Shown in pieces: positions 9,387-18,086 of a stretch of DNA of 64,000 bases; positions within the stretch are counted from its first letter, which is position 1, and each line of letters begins with the position of its first letter. The stretch lies in NCBI GenBank assembly GCA_017427465.1, contig JAFRST010000054.1, positions 1 through 64,000 of the forward strand, written 5' to 3'. Below the pieces are notes generated by a model. The model was given only the letters and a program-made list of their open reading frames with translations. It made no database searches and was not told where the DNA came from. This DNA is from Clostridiales bacterium (lineage in GTDB: Bacteria > Bacillota > Clostridia > Saccharofermentanales > Saccharofermentanaceae). Position numbers and translations under genes: made by a program.

Positions 9387-10331
9387 ATGGCAGGACAGAA
9401 AGAGAATCCCGTTATCACGGGTGACATGAAGAACAACGTAGACAGGGCTTCGATCCTGATCGAATCACTTCCTTACATAAGGAAGATGAGAGGTCAGACA
9501 TTCGTTATCAAGTACGGCGGAAATGCGATGATCAACGAAGAACTCAAGCAGTCTGTCATGGACGATATCACTCTTCTTAAGTACATCGGCATCAACCCCG
9601 TTATCGTTCACGGCGGCGGACCCGACATCAGCGACATGCTGAAGAAAGTCAACAAAGAGTCCCACTTCGTCAACGGCTTAAGATATACCGATGATGAGAC
9701 CATGGGTTATGCCCAGATGGTGCTTATCGGCAAGACTAATAAGGACATCGTATCCACACTCTGCGGCAAAGGAGCGAAGGCCATCGGTATCTCAGGTATC
9801 GACGGCAATCTCATCGAAGCCGAGAAGATGACTGAAGACGCCGAAGGCAACCCCATCGATATCGGCTATGTCGGCAAGATCAAGAAGATCAATACCAAGG
9901 TCATCTCAATGCTCGCAAATGACGAGTACATTCCCGTCATCGCTCCTATCGGTGTAGGAAAGAACGGTGAGAGTTACAACATCAACGCTGATACTGTTGC
10001 AGCCGAGGTCGCTGTAGCATTGGGTGCATCCAAGCTCATCACTCTGACAGACGTCGGCGGCGTATTAAGAAAGCTCGAAGACGGCAGTGATTATATCATT
10101 CCCGTACTCGATGAGAAGGATATCAAGGATCTTGTCGATGAGGGAATCATCAGCGGCGGCATGATCCCTAAGATCGAGGGCTGCCTTGATACGGTATTGC
10201 GCGGTGTCGACCGGGCACACATAATAGACGGTAGGATACCGCACTCCATCATTCTTGAGACATTCACCAAGAACGGAATCGGAACAATGATAGTAAAGGA
10301 GAAGAAAGAACATTATGAGTATAGAAAATGA
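9387..10331 (+). CDS. argB: acetylglutamate kinase
   Basis: The protein has 314 residues of the amino-acid kinase family. It phosphorylates N-acetylglutamate. Visible motifs are KYGGNAM near residue 42, the substrate loop VHGGGPDIS, and the C-terminal GGMIPKIEG nucleotide-site segment. It starts 2 bp after argC. The N-terminal 25-residue extension may include the helix used by arginine-inhibited hexameric forms, so feedback inhibition is possible but not proven. Its end overlaps the start of argD by 17 bp. Confidence 0.96.
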   Translation: MAGQKENPVITGDMKNNVDRASILIESLPYIRKMRGQTFVIKYGGNAMINEELKQSVMDDITLLKYIGINPVIVHGGGPDISDMLKKVNKESHFVNGLRYTDDETMGYAQMVLIGKTNKDIVSTLCGKGAKAIGISGIDGNLIEAEKMTEDAEGNPIDIGYVGKIKKINTKVISMLANDEYIPVIAPIGVGKNGESYNINADTVAAEVAVALGASKLITLTDVGGVLRKLEDGSDYIIPVLDEKDIKDLVDEGIISGGMIPKIEGCLDTVLRGVDRAHIIDGRIPHSIILETFTKNGIGTMIVKEKKEHYEYRK

Positions 10332-11676
10332 TTTCGCATTAATTAAAGATTTCGACCAGAATTACTGCCTGCAGGTATTCTCTCTCCTGCCCGTTGCTTT
10401 CGTTAAAGGTAAGGGCTGCTATCTCTACGATACAGAAGGCAAAAAGTATCTGGACATGATAGGCGGCATCGCCGTTAACTGCCTGGGCTACGGCAATCCG
10501 AAGCTCGCTTCCGCTATTTCCCAGCAGGCGAAAAACATCATCCACGCATGTAATTACTACTATATTCCGCAGAAGTCCGAATTAGCTTACAGGCTCTGCC
10601 GCGCAAGCTTTGCCGACAAGGTATTCTTCTGCAATTCCGGCGCTGAGGCTAACGAAGCAGCCATCAAGCTCGCAAGAAGCTATTTTTACTATAAGGACGT
10701 AAACAGGTACGAGATCATCACGGCTGACATGAGCTTCCACGGAAGGACCATGGGCACCATCGCAGCTACTGGACAGGCTAAGTTCTCAAGGCCCTTCGAG
10801 CCTTCCGTTCCGGGCTTCGTACACGTTCCCTACAATGACATCGAAGCCTTGATCGATGCGGTCAATCCTCATACGGCAGCTATCATGCTCGAGCTCGTTC
10901 AGGGTGAGAGCGGCGTTCATCCCGCTGACAAGGAATACATCCAGGCTGTCAAAAAGCTCTGTGTCGAGAAGGGCATCCTTCTAATTTTTGACGAAGTACA
11001 GACAGGTGTCGGACGTACAGGTAAGATGTTCTGCTATCAGAATTTCGGCGTTACACCTGACATCATGACTCTCGCAAAGGGCTTGGGCGGCGGCGTTCCG
11101 ATCGGAGCAATGCTTTGCACCGATCAGGTTGCAACTGGCTTCAGAGTAGGCGACCACGGTTCAACATTCGGCGGCAATCCCTTAGCTTGCGCTGCCAGTA
11201 TTGCCGTAATGGAAGAATTCGAAGAAAAAGGCATCATTGATAACGTTCAGGAAGTAAGCTCAGAGCTTTTCGAGAAGCTTAACAAGCTGAGGACAAAATA
11301 TAACTGCATCCGTTCGGTAAGGGGCATGGGCCTTCTCATCGGTATCGAATTCGACGATACGATCACGGCGCAGGGAATGCGTGAACAGCTCTTAGCCATG
11401 GGCTTCCTCGTAAGCGCTATCGGCAAATCCGTTATCAGACTTGCTCCTCCGCTAATCCTGACCAAGGACCAGGCAGGCAAGTTCGTTAAGGCTCTCGATA
11501 AGATCCTTAAGAATGTATCCGGACCTAAGAATGTTTTCGATAAGATCAAGGATGCGCTCCCTACCAAGAATCAGGTAAAGCACTCTGCTTCCCGCATCAC
11601 ATCCGCTAAGATCGACAGGCTCGATGAGCTCGATCTGCCGGACAGCAAACCCGACGCTGATGAAGAAGACGACTAA
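10315..11676 (+). CDS. argD: acetylornithine aminotransferase with a C-terminal tail
   Basis: The protein has 453 residues, about 50 more than most ArgD. It is a PLP-dependent class III aminotransferase. Visible are the cofactor phosphate loop [15 protein letters not shown], the [13 protein letters not shown] segment with the PLP aspartate, and the lysine in [13 protein letters not shown]. The active-site context in an arg operon supports acetylornithine rather than ornithine or GABA as substrate. The extra 50 residues after about 400 are charged and end in an acidic DADEEDD-type tail with no known role. It starts inside the 3' end of argB, so translation is likely coupled. Confidence 0.93.
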   Translation: MSIENDFALIKDFDQNYCLQVFSLLPVAFVKGKGCYLYDTEGKKYLDMIGGIAVNCLGYGNPKLASAISQQAKNIIHACNYYYIPQKSELAYRLCRASFADKVFFCNSGAEANEAAIKLARSYFYYKDVNRYEIITADMSFHGRTMGTIAATGQAKFSRPFEPSVPGFVHVPYNDIEALIDAVNPHTAAIMLELVQGESGVHPADKEYIQAVKKLCVEKGILLIFDEVQTGVGRTGKMFCYQNFGVTPDIMTLAKGLGGGVPIGAMLCTDQVATGFRVGDHGSTFGGNPLACAASIAVMEEFEEKGIIDNVQEVSSELFEKLNKLRTKYNCIRSVRGMGLLIGIEFDDTITAQGMREQLLAMGFLVSAIGKSVIRLAPPLILTKDQAGKFVKALDKILKNVSGPKNVFDKIKDALPTKNQVKHSASRITSAKIDRLDELDLPDSKPDADEEDD

Positions 11677-11705
11677 TGAGATAACGACACATAAGGAGAA
11701 ATACA

Positions 11706-12629
11706 ATGAAGCATTATATAGATTTTCACAGAGACGTAAGCTTTGAGGATCTGGACTATCTTCTCGATACGGCTATTGACCTCAAGGCTAAGACTAAGGC
11801 AGGCATCGAGCATCACCTTCTCAAGGGCAAGACTCTTGCCATGATCTTTACAAAGTCATCCACAAGAACGAGAGTCTCATTCGAGGTCGGCATGTATCAG
11901 CTGGGCGGCATGGCTCTTTTCTTAAGCAACAACGACATCCAGATCGGCAGAGGCGAGACCATATACGATACGGCTAACGTATTGTCCGGAATGGTCGACG
12001 GCATCATGATCAGGACCTTCAAGCATCAGGATGTCCAGGACCTCGCTGACTACGGCAAGATCCCCGTTATCAACGGTCTTACAGACGACCAGCACCCTAC
12101 GCAGGTCCTTGCTGACCTCCTTACGATCAAGGAGCACAAGGGCACTCTTAAGGGCCTCAAGATGGCTTACTTAGGCGACGGCAACAACATGGCAAACTCC
12201 CTTCTCCACGCTTGCGCAAAGGCAGGAATGGATATTTCCGTCGCAAGCCCCAAGGCTTATACATGCCCTGACAAGTATGTCCTCGAAGCACAGGAAGATG
12301 CCAAGGTAACAGGATCCAAGATCGTCATGACGGAAGATCCTTTTGAAGCTGCTGAAGGCGCTGACGTTATCTATACCGACACATGGACATCCATGGGTCA
12401 GGAAGCTGAGAAGGCCCAGAGAGTAGAGATCTTCAAGAACTACCAGGTCAACTCCAAGCTCATGGGCGCAGCTCACAAGGATGCCATCTTTATGCACTGC
12501 CTCCCTGCTTACAGAGGCTATGAGGTAACTGAAGACGTCATCGACGGACCTCAGAGCGTTGTTTTCGATGAGGCTGAGAACAGACTTCATGCCCACAAGG
12601 CAATCCTGGTTAACTGCTTCCTCAACTGA
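11706..12629 (+). CDS. argF: ornithine carbamoyltransferase
   Basis: The protein has 307 residues. It joins ornithine and carbamoyl phosphate to make citrulline. The carbamoyl-phosphate motif SSTRTR, the HPTQ motif and the ornithine-site HCLP (FMHCLPAYRG) are all present, so it should be active. TAAGGAGAA lies just upstream of the ATG. The final TGA overlaps the ATG of the following GNAT gene. The cluster lacks carbamoyl-phosphate synthetase, argG and argH, which must lie elsewhere. Confidence 0.96.
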   Translation: MKHYIDFHRDVSFEDLDYLLDTAIDLKAKTKAGIEHHLLKGKTLAMIFTKSSTRTRVSFEVGMYQLGGMALFLSNNDIQIGRGETIYDTANVLSGMVDGIMIRTFKHQDVQDLADYGKIPVINGLTDDQHPTQVLADLLTIKEHKGTLKGLKMAYLGDGNNMANSLLHACAKAGMDISVASPKAYTCPDKYVLEAQEDAKVTGSKIVMTEDPFEAAEGADVIYTDTWTSMGQEAEKAQRVEIFKNYQVNSKLMGAAHKDAIFMHCLPAYRGYEVTEDVIDGPQSVVFDEAENRLHAHKAILVNCFLN

Positions 12630-13168
12630 TGAAGAACAGTCCCGTAATAAGACAAGCAAGCGTCGCTGACGCACCCGGAGTATCGCGCCTCTTAAGAAGC
12701 GCGATGCTTACTTATTGCGCGGATTCAGGCATATCATCCTCGATGCTCGAGGCTATGACAGAGAGCGTAGAGAGCGTCGCCGACAGGATCAAGCGGCAGA
12801 ACTGCCTTATCGCCGTCAAAGACGGTGAGATCGTCGGCACTATCTGCATAAAAGAATGCCCCAATCCGCTTGTCTACAGCTTCTCTAACAAGACTTATGA
12901 ATATCTGAAAGATGCCGGCAAATGCAGCTACATCTCAAGATTCGCGGTAGAGGAAAAATACAGGAAAACAGGCCTTGGCATTGACCTGATATCAAAAGCC
13001 ATCGATCAGGCCAGAGGGTCAGGGATCGATCTCATTCTCCTTCACTCCGCAGCTTCAAACAGCAATATGGTCGAATTCTACGGCAAGCGCGGATTCGATC
13101 TTATAGATTCGGAAAATTCAAGAGGATATATGAGAGGTCTGTTCGCGAGCAGATCAGATAGTCTTTGA
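12629..13168 (+). CDS. GNAT-family N-acetyltransferase, last gene of the arg cluster
   Basis: The protein has 179 residues and a full GNAT fold. The acetyl-CoA site (motif A) reads SRFAVEEKYRKTGLGIDLI near residues 111-129, followed by a C-terminal NMVEFYGKRGF motif B. It begins inside the argF stop (TGATG), so it is translated with the arg genes. Because this cluster has no argJ or argA, the protein is a candidate source of N-acetylglutamate, but GNAT substrate cannot be read from sequence. An alternative is a general amino-acid or small-molecule acetyltransferase. Its last 15 bp overlap the convergent ispE gene. Confidence 0.8.
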   Translation: MKNSPVIRQASVADAPGVSRLLRSAMLTYCADSGISSSMLEAMTESVESVADRIKRQNCLIAVKDGEIVGTICIKECPNPLVYSFSNKTYEYLKDAGKCSYISRFAVEEKYRKTGLGIDLISKAIDQARGSGIDLILLHSAASNSNMVEFYGKRGFDLIDSENSRGYMRGLFASRSDSL

Positions 13169-14086
13169 TACGAACAGGTCGCAGCCTGAGAACTTCGGAT
13201 CGTTCTTTATCTTATCGTAGGCGGCATCCCTTGCGGCATCATCTTCATACATAGCGAAAACAGCGCTTCCGGATCCCGTCATTCTCGCATACTTAGCTCC
13301 GGTATCAATAAGAGCTTTCCTTGCTGCTTCGATCTCAGGAACACTCTCAACTGAGGGCAGCTCAAGGTCATTGGTAAGAAGATCATCACCTTCAAGGAAT
13401 CTGTCTAAAGGAGCCTTATCGGCGCTCATAAGATTGGATATATAGTTCTCGTACCTGTCTTCGTAAAACTCAGGCAACGGCTTGCTGTCTATGGCATGGA
13501 AGCATTCGGGAGTGGATACTCCTGCAGAAGGTTTGATTATAAGAAGCGGGATGCCTGCAAGAGGTTCAAGCTGTCTTATGTCTTCTCCGACGCTCTCACA
13601 GATACATGTTCCGCCGTAAAGGAAGAACGGCACGTCCGCACCGACATTTACTGCCAGCTGGTTAAGCTCTTCATCTGTAAAAGGATTACCGAAATGTTCC
13701 TGAAGCACCATAAGCACTGCAGCCGCATCAGAACTTCCGCCGCCCATTCCGGACTCGGAAGGAATACGCTTGGTAAGCACCATCTCGATATAAGGGATCT
13801 TGCAGTCAGTGATGGAAGGATCAACACCAGCCTTCTTGCGCAGATAAGAGAAAAACCTGTCTTTTGCCTTGCTGCAGAGGTTCTTATCCGGATCAATGTC
13901 ATTCCTGCCGATGCACTTTATATCAAAGCCGCTCTCGCGCTCGGGATAGATATTGATAGTAAGACTGTCAGCAAGATCGATCTCCTGCATGACTGAATAA
14001 AGACTGTGATAACCGTTGGGAAGAATCCCTCTTACACGCAAGAAGAGATTTAACTTGGCATTAGCTGTTATCTCGTAAGAATCCAT
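13154..14086 (-). CDS. ispE: 4-diphosphocytidyl-2-C-methyl-D-erythritol kinase
   Basis: The protein has 310 residues of the GHMP kinase family and acts in the non-mevalonate isoprenoid pathway. The N-terminus has AKLNLFLRVRG with the substrate-binding lysine, and the ATP loop is PSESGMGGGSSDAAAVL near residue 110. The C-terminal MTGSGSAVFA motif 3 is intact. It is downstream of veg on the minus strand, separated by the terminator at 14194-14239, so it should have its own promoter in 14087-14190. The 3' end overlaps the convergent GNAT gene by 15 bp. Confidence 0.95.
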   Translation of the reverse strand: MDSYEITANAKLNLFLRVRGILPNGYHSLYSVMQEIDLADSLTINIYPERESGFDIKCIGRNDIDPDKNLCSKAKDRFFSYLRKKAGVDPSITDCKIPYIEMVLTKRIPSESGMGGGSSDAAAVLMVLQEHFGNPFTDEELNQLAVNVGADVPFFLYGGTCICESVGEDIRQLEPLAGIPLLIIKPSAGVSTPECFHAIDSKPLPEFYEDRYENYISNLMSADKAPLDRFLEGDDLLTNDLELPSVESVPEIEAARKALIDTGAKYARMTGSGSAVFAMYEDDAARDAAYDKIKNDPKFSGCDLFVSKTI

Positions 14087-14193
14087 GATGACTCCAAATC
14101 ATCTTCTCAAAAAAACTCAAAAACCACTTATTATTTTACAATAGTATCAGAACAATGAAAAGCAAACGGCTTTACTGACTGACTTTATCCAAC

Positions 14194-14239
14194 AAAAAAG
14201 ACACCGCCAAAAACTCAAATTGCGTTCTGACGATGTCTT
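14194..14239 (-). terminator. intrinsic terminator after veg
   Basis: In the minus direction an AAGACATCG arm (14231-14239) pairs with CGGTGTCTT (14199-14207, one mismatch), followed by a six-T run. It sits 24 bp after the veg stop. Confidence 0.75.
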
Positions 14240-14262
14240 CTTGATCTCGATCTAAACAGGAA

Positions 14263-14532
14263 TCAAACGGCTACTTCTTCCTGTGACTTCTCCGGCATTA
14301 TACCTACTCTGACTGTTCTTGTAAGAACATCGATGTAAGAGAAAGATACTATCGATTGCTTGCCTGCTTCGTTGTTGCAAAGCATTGTGAAAACATTGGG
14401 ATAGCAGTGCTCAACCGTGCCGATGTAAGTGATGATCCTCTTGCGACCGCCGTTGGTCTTGCAAACGATGCGCTTGCCGATAAGTTCTTCGAACTTAGCC
14501 TTACACATTTCCAGATCAGAACTGATAATCAT
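14263..14532 (-). CDS. veg: Veg family protein
   Basis: The protein has 89 residues from the ATG at 14532, which has AGGGGGA seven bases upstream. A longer frame to 14664 would run through the promoter, so I reject it. The family pattern GKRIVCKTNGGRKR, then YPNVFTM and SFSYIDVLTRTV, matches the Veg proteins of Bacillota (about 86 residues, in Bacillus linked to biofilm matrix expression and spore outgrowth). It is a small SH3-like cytosolic protein. It is often found near ispE and purR, as here. A strong promoter and terminator suggest a highly expressed single-gene unit. Confidence 0.92.
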   Translation of the reverse strand: MIISSDLEMCKAKFEELIGKRIVCKTNGGRKRIITYIGTVEHCYPNVFTMLCNNEAGKQSIVSFSYIDVLTRTVRVGIMPEKSQEEVAV

Positions 14533-14620
14533 AAGTATTCCCCCTGCCCCGGAGATATTAGTTGTTAAATATTTCAGACTCCTTAAAGGAACATTACGAA
14601 AATATTTCCAACATGCACCA

Positions 14621-14649
14621 ATGCTAACATTTCCTTGATAAGTTGTCAA
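14621..14649 (-). promoter_or_regulatory. promoter of veg
   Basis: On the minus strand the -35 is a perfect TTGACA (complement of 14644-14649), followed by 17 bp and a -10 TAGCAT (complement of 14621-14626). The predicted leader is about 80 nt. It contains an AT-rich imperfect dyad (about 14566-14608) of unknown role. Confidence 0.75.
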
Positions 14650-14761
14650 CGAAAAACACAACATTTAGTAAAAAAACACCATGTTTCCTACAAAATGTAG
14701 TGTTGGCCCGATTTTATACCGATTTTGAGGACATTTCTTACATTTCCCGTTTTCGCCCTGA

Positions 14762-14790
14762 TTGAAAAGGCAGACCTTTTACAATAAAAT
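14762..14790 (+). promoter_or_regulatory. probable promoter of fhs
   Basis: The -35 is TTGAAA (14762-14767) and the -10 is TAAAAT (14785-14790) with a 17-bp spacer. It ends 35 bp before the fhs ATG. I see no tetrahydrofolate or glycine riboswitch in the short leader. Confidence 0.6.
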
Positions 14791-14825
14791 CGTATCATTA
14801 TTAAAAAATCTAAAGGAGTTTAACC

Positions 14826-16499
14826 ATGCTTAGTGACATCGAAATTGCCCAGAACGCGAAGATCAAACCCATCACCGAGATAGCCGTACAAGCCGGAATC
14901 GACCCCGATAAACTCGACCTTTACGGCAAGTACAAGGCAAAACTCCCTTTAGATTATGTGGAAAGCCTTCCCGATAGACCTGACGCAAAACTCGTCCTCG
15001 TTACGGCAATGAACCCCACACCCGCAGGCGAAGGCAAGACAACCGTCAGCATCGGTCTTGCACAGGGCTTAAAGCTCATCGGCAAGAACCCCATCCTCGC
15101 CCTCAGAGAACCTTCACTGGGACCTGTCTTCGGCGTCAAAGGCGGGGCTTGCGGCGGCGGTTATTCCCAGGTAGTTCCTATGGAGGATATCAACCTTCAT
15201 TTCACAGGCGACATTCACGCTATCACAACTGCAAACAATCTCCTTGCAGCCATGATCGATAACCATCTCTTTCAGGGCAATGAGCTCAACATCGATAAGG
15301 ACAGGATCCTTTGGAAGAGATGCCTTGATATGAACGACAGATGCTTAAGAGCAGTAACCGTAGGTGTCGGCGGCGGCACAAAGGGCGTCACACGTCCCGA
15401 GATCTTCCAGATCACAGCAGCTTCCGAGATCATGGCTATCCTCTGCCTTGCTAAGGATATGGATGACCTCAAGGTCAGATTAGACAGGATCGCCATAGCT
15501 TACGACATGGATGGCAACCTCGTAACCGCAGGCCAGCTCGGTGCTACAGGTGCCCTCGCAACATGCCTTAAGGATGCCATGGCTCCTAACCTTGTACAGT
15601 CATTGGAGGGCGTTCCCGCTCTTGTTCACGGCGGACCTTTCGCTAACATCTCACACGGCTGCAACTCCTGCATAGCTACCAAGACAGCATTGAAGCTCAG
15701 TGACATCGTCGTTACCGAAGCAGGATTCGGCGCTGACCTGGGTGCTGAGAAGTTCCTCGACATCAAGTGCAGAGACTTAGGGCTGTGGCCTGATCTCGTA
15801 GTTATCGTAACAACAGTAAGATCACTTAAGTACAACGCAGGCATCCCGAAGGACCAGCTCTCAGAGCCTAATCCGGAAGCTGTTAAGAACGGTCTTGCCA
15901 ATGTATTAAGACACATCAAGAACATGCAGAGCTTCGGCGTACCGGTTCTCGTAGCATCCAACAGATTCCTTACAGATACTGAGGAAGAGCTCGCCATCGT
16001 TGAAGAAGCATGCAAGGCTACAGGCGCCGAGTTCGCACCTGCAGAGATCTTCGCTAAGGGCGGCGAAGGCGGCACACTGCTCGCTTCCAAGGCTCTTGCC
16101 ATCCTCGAGAAGAACAACGAGAGAAAGCCTTCTTTCTCTTATGAACTCACAGACACAGTCGAAGAGAAGATCAACAAGGTCGCTACAAAGGTCTACGGCG
16201 CAGGCAGCGTTGACATCCTTCCCGAAGCACAGGCTAAGATCGACGAATTCGTTGCCAAGGGATTCGGCAATCTCCCCATCTGCATCGCTAAGACACAATA
16301 CTCACTGTCCGACGATCCGAAGAAACTCGGCAATCCCGAAGGCTTCACTCTCACAGTCAGGGACTGCTATCTGTCCACAGGCGCAGGTTATCTCGTAATC
16401 CTCACAGGCACTATCGTAACGATGCCCGGACTTCCGAAGCATCCCGCGGCTATGGATATCGACATCGCCAATGACGGCACTATTACAGGACTGTTCTGA
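14826..16499 (+). CDS. fhs: formate-tetrahydrofolate ligase
   Basis: The protein has 557 residues, the standard length. It makes 10-formyltetrahydrofolate from formate, ATP and tetrahydrofolate for purine, fMet and serine/glycine one-carbon metabolism, and in acetogens the methyl branch of the Wood-Ljungdahl pathway. The P-loop is TPAGEGKTTVSIGLAQGL. The signature REPSLGPVFGVKGGACGGGY and the VPMEDINLHFTGD segment are intact. AAAGGAG precedes the ATG. No other Wood-Ljungdahl gene is nearby, so its use in acetogenesis cannot be inferred. The next gene starts 7 bp after the stop. Confidence 0.97.
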   Translation: MLSDIEIAQNAKIKPITEIAVQAGIDPDKLDLYGKYKAKLPLDYVESLPDRPDAKLVLVTAMNPTPAGEGKTTVSIGLAQGLKLIGKNPILALREPSLGPVFGVKGGACGGGYSQVVPMEDINLHFTGDIHAITTANNLLAAMIDNHLFQGNELNIDKDRILWKRCLDMNDRCLRAVTVGVGGGTKGVTRPEIFQITAASEIMAILCLAKDMDDLKVRLDRIAIAYDMDGNLVTAGQLGATGALATCLKDAMAPNLVQSLEGVPALVHGGPFANISHGCNSCIATKTALKLSDIVVTEAGFGADLGAEKFLDIKCRDLGLWPDLVVIVTTVRSLKYNAGIPKDQLSEPNPEAVKNGLANVLRHIKNMQSFGVPVLVASNRFLTDTEEELAIVEEACKATGAEFAPAEIFAKGGEGGTLLASKALAILEKNNERKPSFSYELTDTVEEKINKVATKVYGAGSVDILPEAQAKIDEFVAKGFGNLPICIAKTQYSLSDDPKKLGNPEGFTLTVRDCYLSTGAGYLVILTGTIVTMPGLPKHPAAMDIDIANDGTITGLF

Positions 16500-16505
16500 T
16501 ATTTG

Positions 16506-17753
16506 ATGAAGCGTCCGAATCCGACATTTCTGAAAAAAGCTGAGGGGATAAAGACATCCCGTAAAAAGCGCACGCTGATAATCATCCTTGTTTTGCTGGT
16601 GATCACTTTTATCATAGTGTTCATCAGCTCAATAGCGTCCGCCCAGGATAACTACCGTCTCATGTTCCCGCAGCTTGTCGGTGCCGCGACGAGTACGACT
16701 ACCGAGTATTCAAAATACCAGAGGCCGGTACACACAACGACCGAGACGACTACAGAAACCACGACGGAAGAGACGACCACAGTTCCGCACGCGATCCTCG
16801 CCGCCACACCTACTCCGATCATCTCGACCGACCGTGCGCCGACGGGTTCACAGAATAATTCACCTGACCCTTTCTATGAGGACTGGACCTTCAGTTTCAA
16901 GCCCATGGAAGTCCAAACGGCTACTTACCAGCAGCGCGCCGTCGGTCTTGAAGACCTCAAGGGAAAAGTCGAGACATATCAAAAAAACCATCCCGACATG
17001 AGGATCTGCTACGAGTTCATATCGCTCTCTTCAGGCGAACGTCTCGGCATAGATGAACTCGATCCGGTCCTCCCTTCAGGCGCGATGGCGATACCGTTCG
17101 GGATCGCATACTACGATCAGCTGTCAGGCGGGACAGGCTCACTTTCAGAAGTCGTAACCTATGACTCGAACTACAAGGGGTCGCGCACTTCCTCTTATAT
17201 CGCCCAGACTTACTCCTACGGCAAACAGTTCTATATGAGAACGATCCTTCATTATGCAATTGCCAAAAACGACAGCATCGCTCTCAATTATCTGATCGAC
17301 CAGTTGGGCGGCATGGATGCGGCAGTCGAAAAGATCAATGCCATCAGCGGATACATCTCATATACCGATTCCAGTATCTACAAGGATTACAAAAACAGGG
17401 AGCACCGTATTCAGGGCACTATCTCATGCTATGACATGGGTAATTACCTCTCATACATGTACCGTGAGTTCATCAACAATCCCCAGGTCAACCAGCGTCT
17501 GATCAACGACCTGTCCGTAAACGAGATCGAATCCCCTCTTCAGGCAGCTTTCCCTCAGGATACGAAGATCCTTCACATTCTCGGACGTAACACCGATAAG
17601 AACGCATACCTTGAATGTGCGGTAATCGACTACAAGGAGCCCATCGCCCTCGTAATATACGTCGAAGCAGCTTCTCCCGATTCGGCAGGATCGGCCATAG
17701 CAACACTCGGCGGTTATACGCAGGAATTTATTGAAAATTGCTATAGCACATAA
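16506..17753 (+). CDS. membrane-anchored serine-hydrolase-like protein (beta-lactamase fold) with degenerate active site
   Basis: The protein has 415 residues from the ATG at 16506. It has a basic N-terminus, one membrane segment (about 24-46), a Thr-rich linker at about 75-95 (TTTETTTETTTEETTT), then an extracytoplasmic domain from about 140. That domain resembles class A beta-lactamase-like proteins: a PSGAMAIPF segment lies where SxxK should be, NDSIALNYLIDQLGG lies at the SDN helix, and HILGRNTD is where KTG is expected. All three catalytic motifs are altered (Ser to Gly and Lys to Ala at the first), so it is probably not a hydrolase. It lies 7 bp after fhs with a weak ribosome site, so it is likely coupled. 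Function is unknown; wall binding is possible. Confidence 0.65.
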   Translation: MKRPNPTFLKKAEGIKTSRKKRTLIIILVLLVITFIIVFISSIASAQDNYRLMFPQLVGAATSTTTEYSKYQRPVHTTTETTTETTTEETTTVPHAILAATPTPIISTDRAPTGSQNNSPDPFYEDWTFSFKPMEVQTATYQQRAVGLEDLKGKVETYQKNHPDMRICYEFISLSSGERLGIDELDPVLPSGAMAIPFGIAYYDQLSGGTGSLSEVVTYDSNYKGSRTSSYIAQTYSYGKQFYMRTILHYAIAKNDSIALNYLIDQLGGMDAAVEKINAISGYISYTDSSIYKDYKNREHRIQGTISCYDMGNYLSYMYREFINNPQVNQRLINDLSVNEIESPLQAAFPQDTKILHILGRNTDKNAYLECAVIDYKEPIALVIYVEAASPDSAGSAIATLGGYTQEFIENCYST

Positions 17754-17820
17754 TAATCTCGCCCGCTTAGGTCCTCCGCGCTCCGCTTGTGCGGAAAAGC
17801 GTTCTCGATCATTATGTGCT
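17745..17820. repeat. long inverted repeat at the 3' end of the serine-hydrolase-like gene
   Basis: AGCACATAATAATC (17745-17758) pairs with GATCATTATGTGCT (17807-17820), one mismatch in 14, enclosing a GC-rich 48-bp loop. The left arm includes the last codons of the gene. The T-run after it is short (CTTTGG), so it is a poor classical terminator but may still end or stabilise the transcript before the SRP RNA promoter. Confidence 0.6.
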
Positions 17821-17869
17821 CTTTGGGAATGTGTCCTATTAATTGAATAGTCATTATTTTCTTTTATGA

Positions 17870-17875
17870 TATAAT
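17870..17875 (+). promoter_or_regulatory. -10 element of the SRP RNA promoter
   Basis: A perfect TATAAT stands 25 bp before the first paired base of the SRP RNA. The best -35 (TTGAAT, 17843-17848) is 21 bp upstream, longer than ideal, so the -35 is uncertain. Confidence 0.55.
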
Positions 17876-17900
17876 CCTTATGTTTGATGAATGAGAAGTT

Positions 17901-18041
17901 CGTCCCGCGCGGTCTGCCGCCGGCCAAGGTCCCGTGCGATTTCGGGCTGTGAACCCTGTCAGGTCCGGAAGGAAGCAGCAGTAAGCGGTTTACGGAGTGC
18001 GCCGCGGGTCAAGCCTTACCGACGGCAGTTCGGGCGGGACG
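17901..18041 (+). ncRNA. ffs: signal recognition particle RNA
   Basis: The conserved SRP domain IV core is present at about 17957-17985: the CAGGTCCGGAAGGAAGCAGC signature with flanking GTGAACC and GTAAGC. The ends close with CGTCCCGC (17901-17908) pairing GCGGGACG (18034-18041), followed by GGGC and a T-run that probably ends transcription. A length of about 141 nt and the extra paired stretch make it longer than the 4.5S type. It works in the cytosol with Ffh to deliver nascent membrane proteins. It lies just upstream of dnaX, a common place in Bacillota. Confidence 0.93.
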
Positions 18042-18086
18042 GGCTTTTTTAGTTTTAGGCTTAGTATTCAGCTCAAGGGATTAATT

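Noticed and set aside
14533..14664. N-terminal extension of veg
   Set aside because: It would start upstream of the predicted transcription start, and the shorter form has the better ribosome site.
14665..14825. tetrahydrofolate-type riboswitch before fhs
   Set aside because: The leader after the predicted promoter is only about 30 nt and shows none of the conserved paired elements.
17997..18086. N-terminal extension of dnaX
   Set aside because: The 90 bases lie largely in the SRP RNA and its terminator; the ATG at 18087 has a ribosome site and fits the family start.
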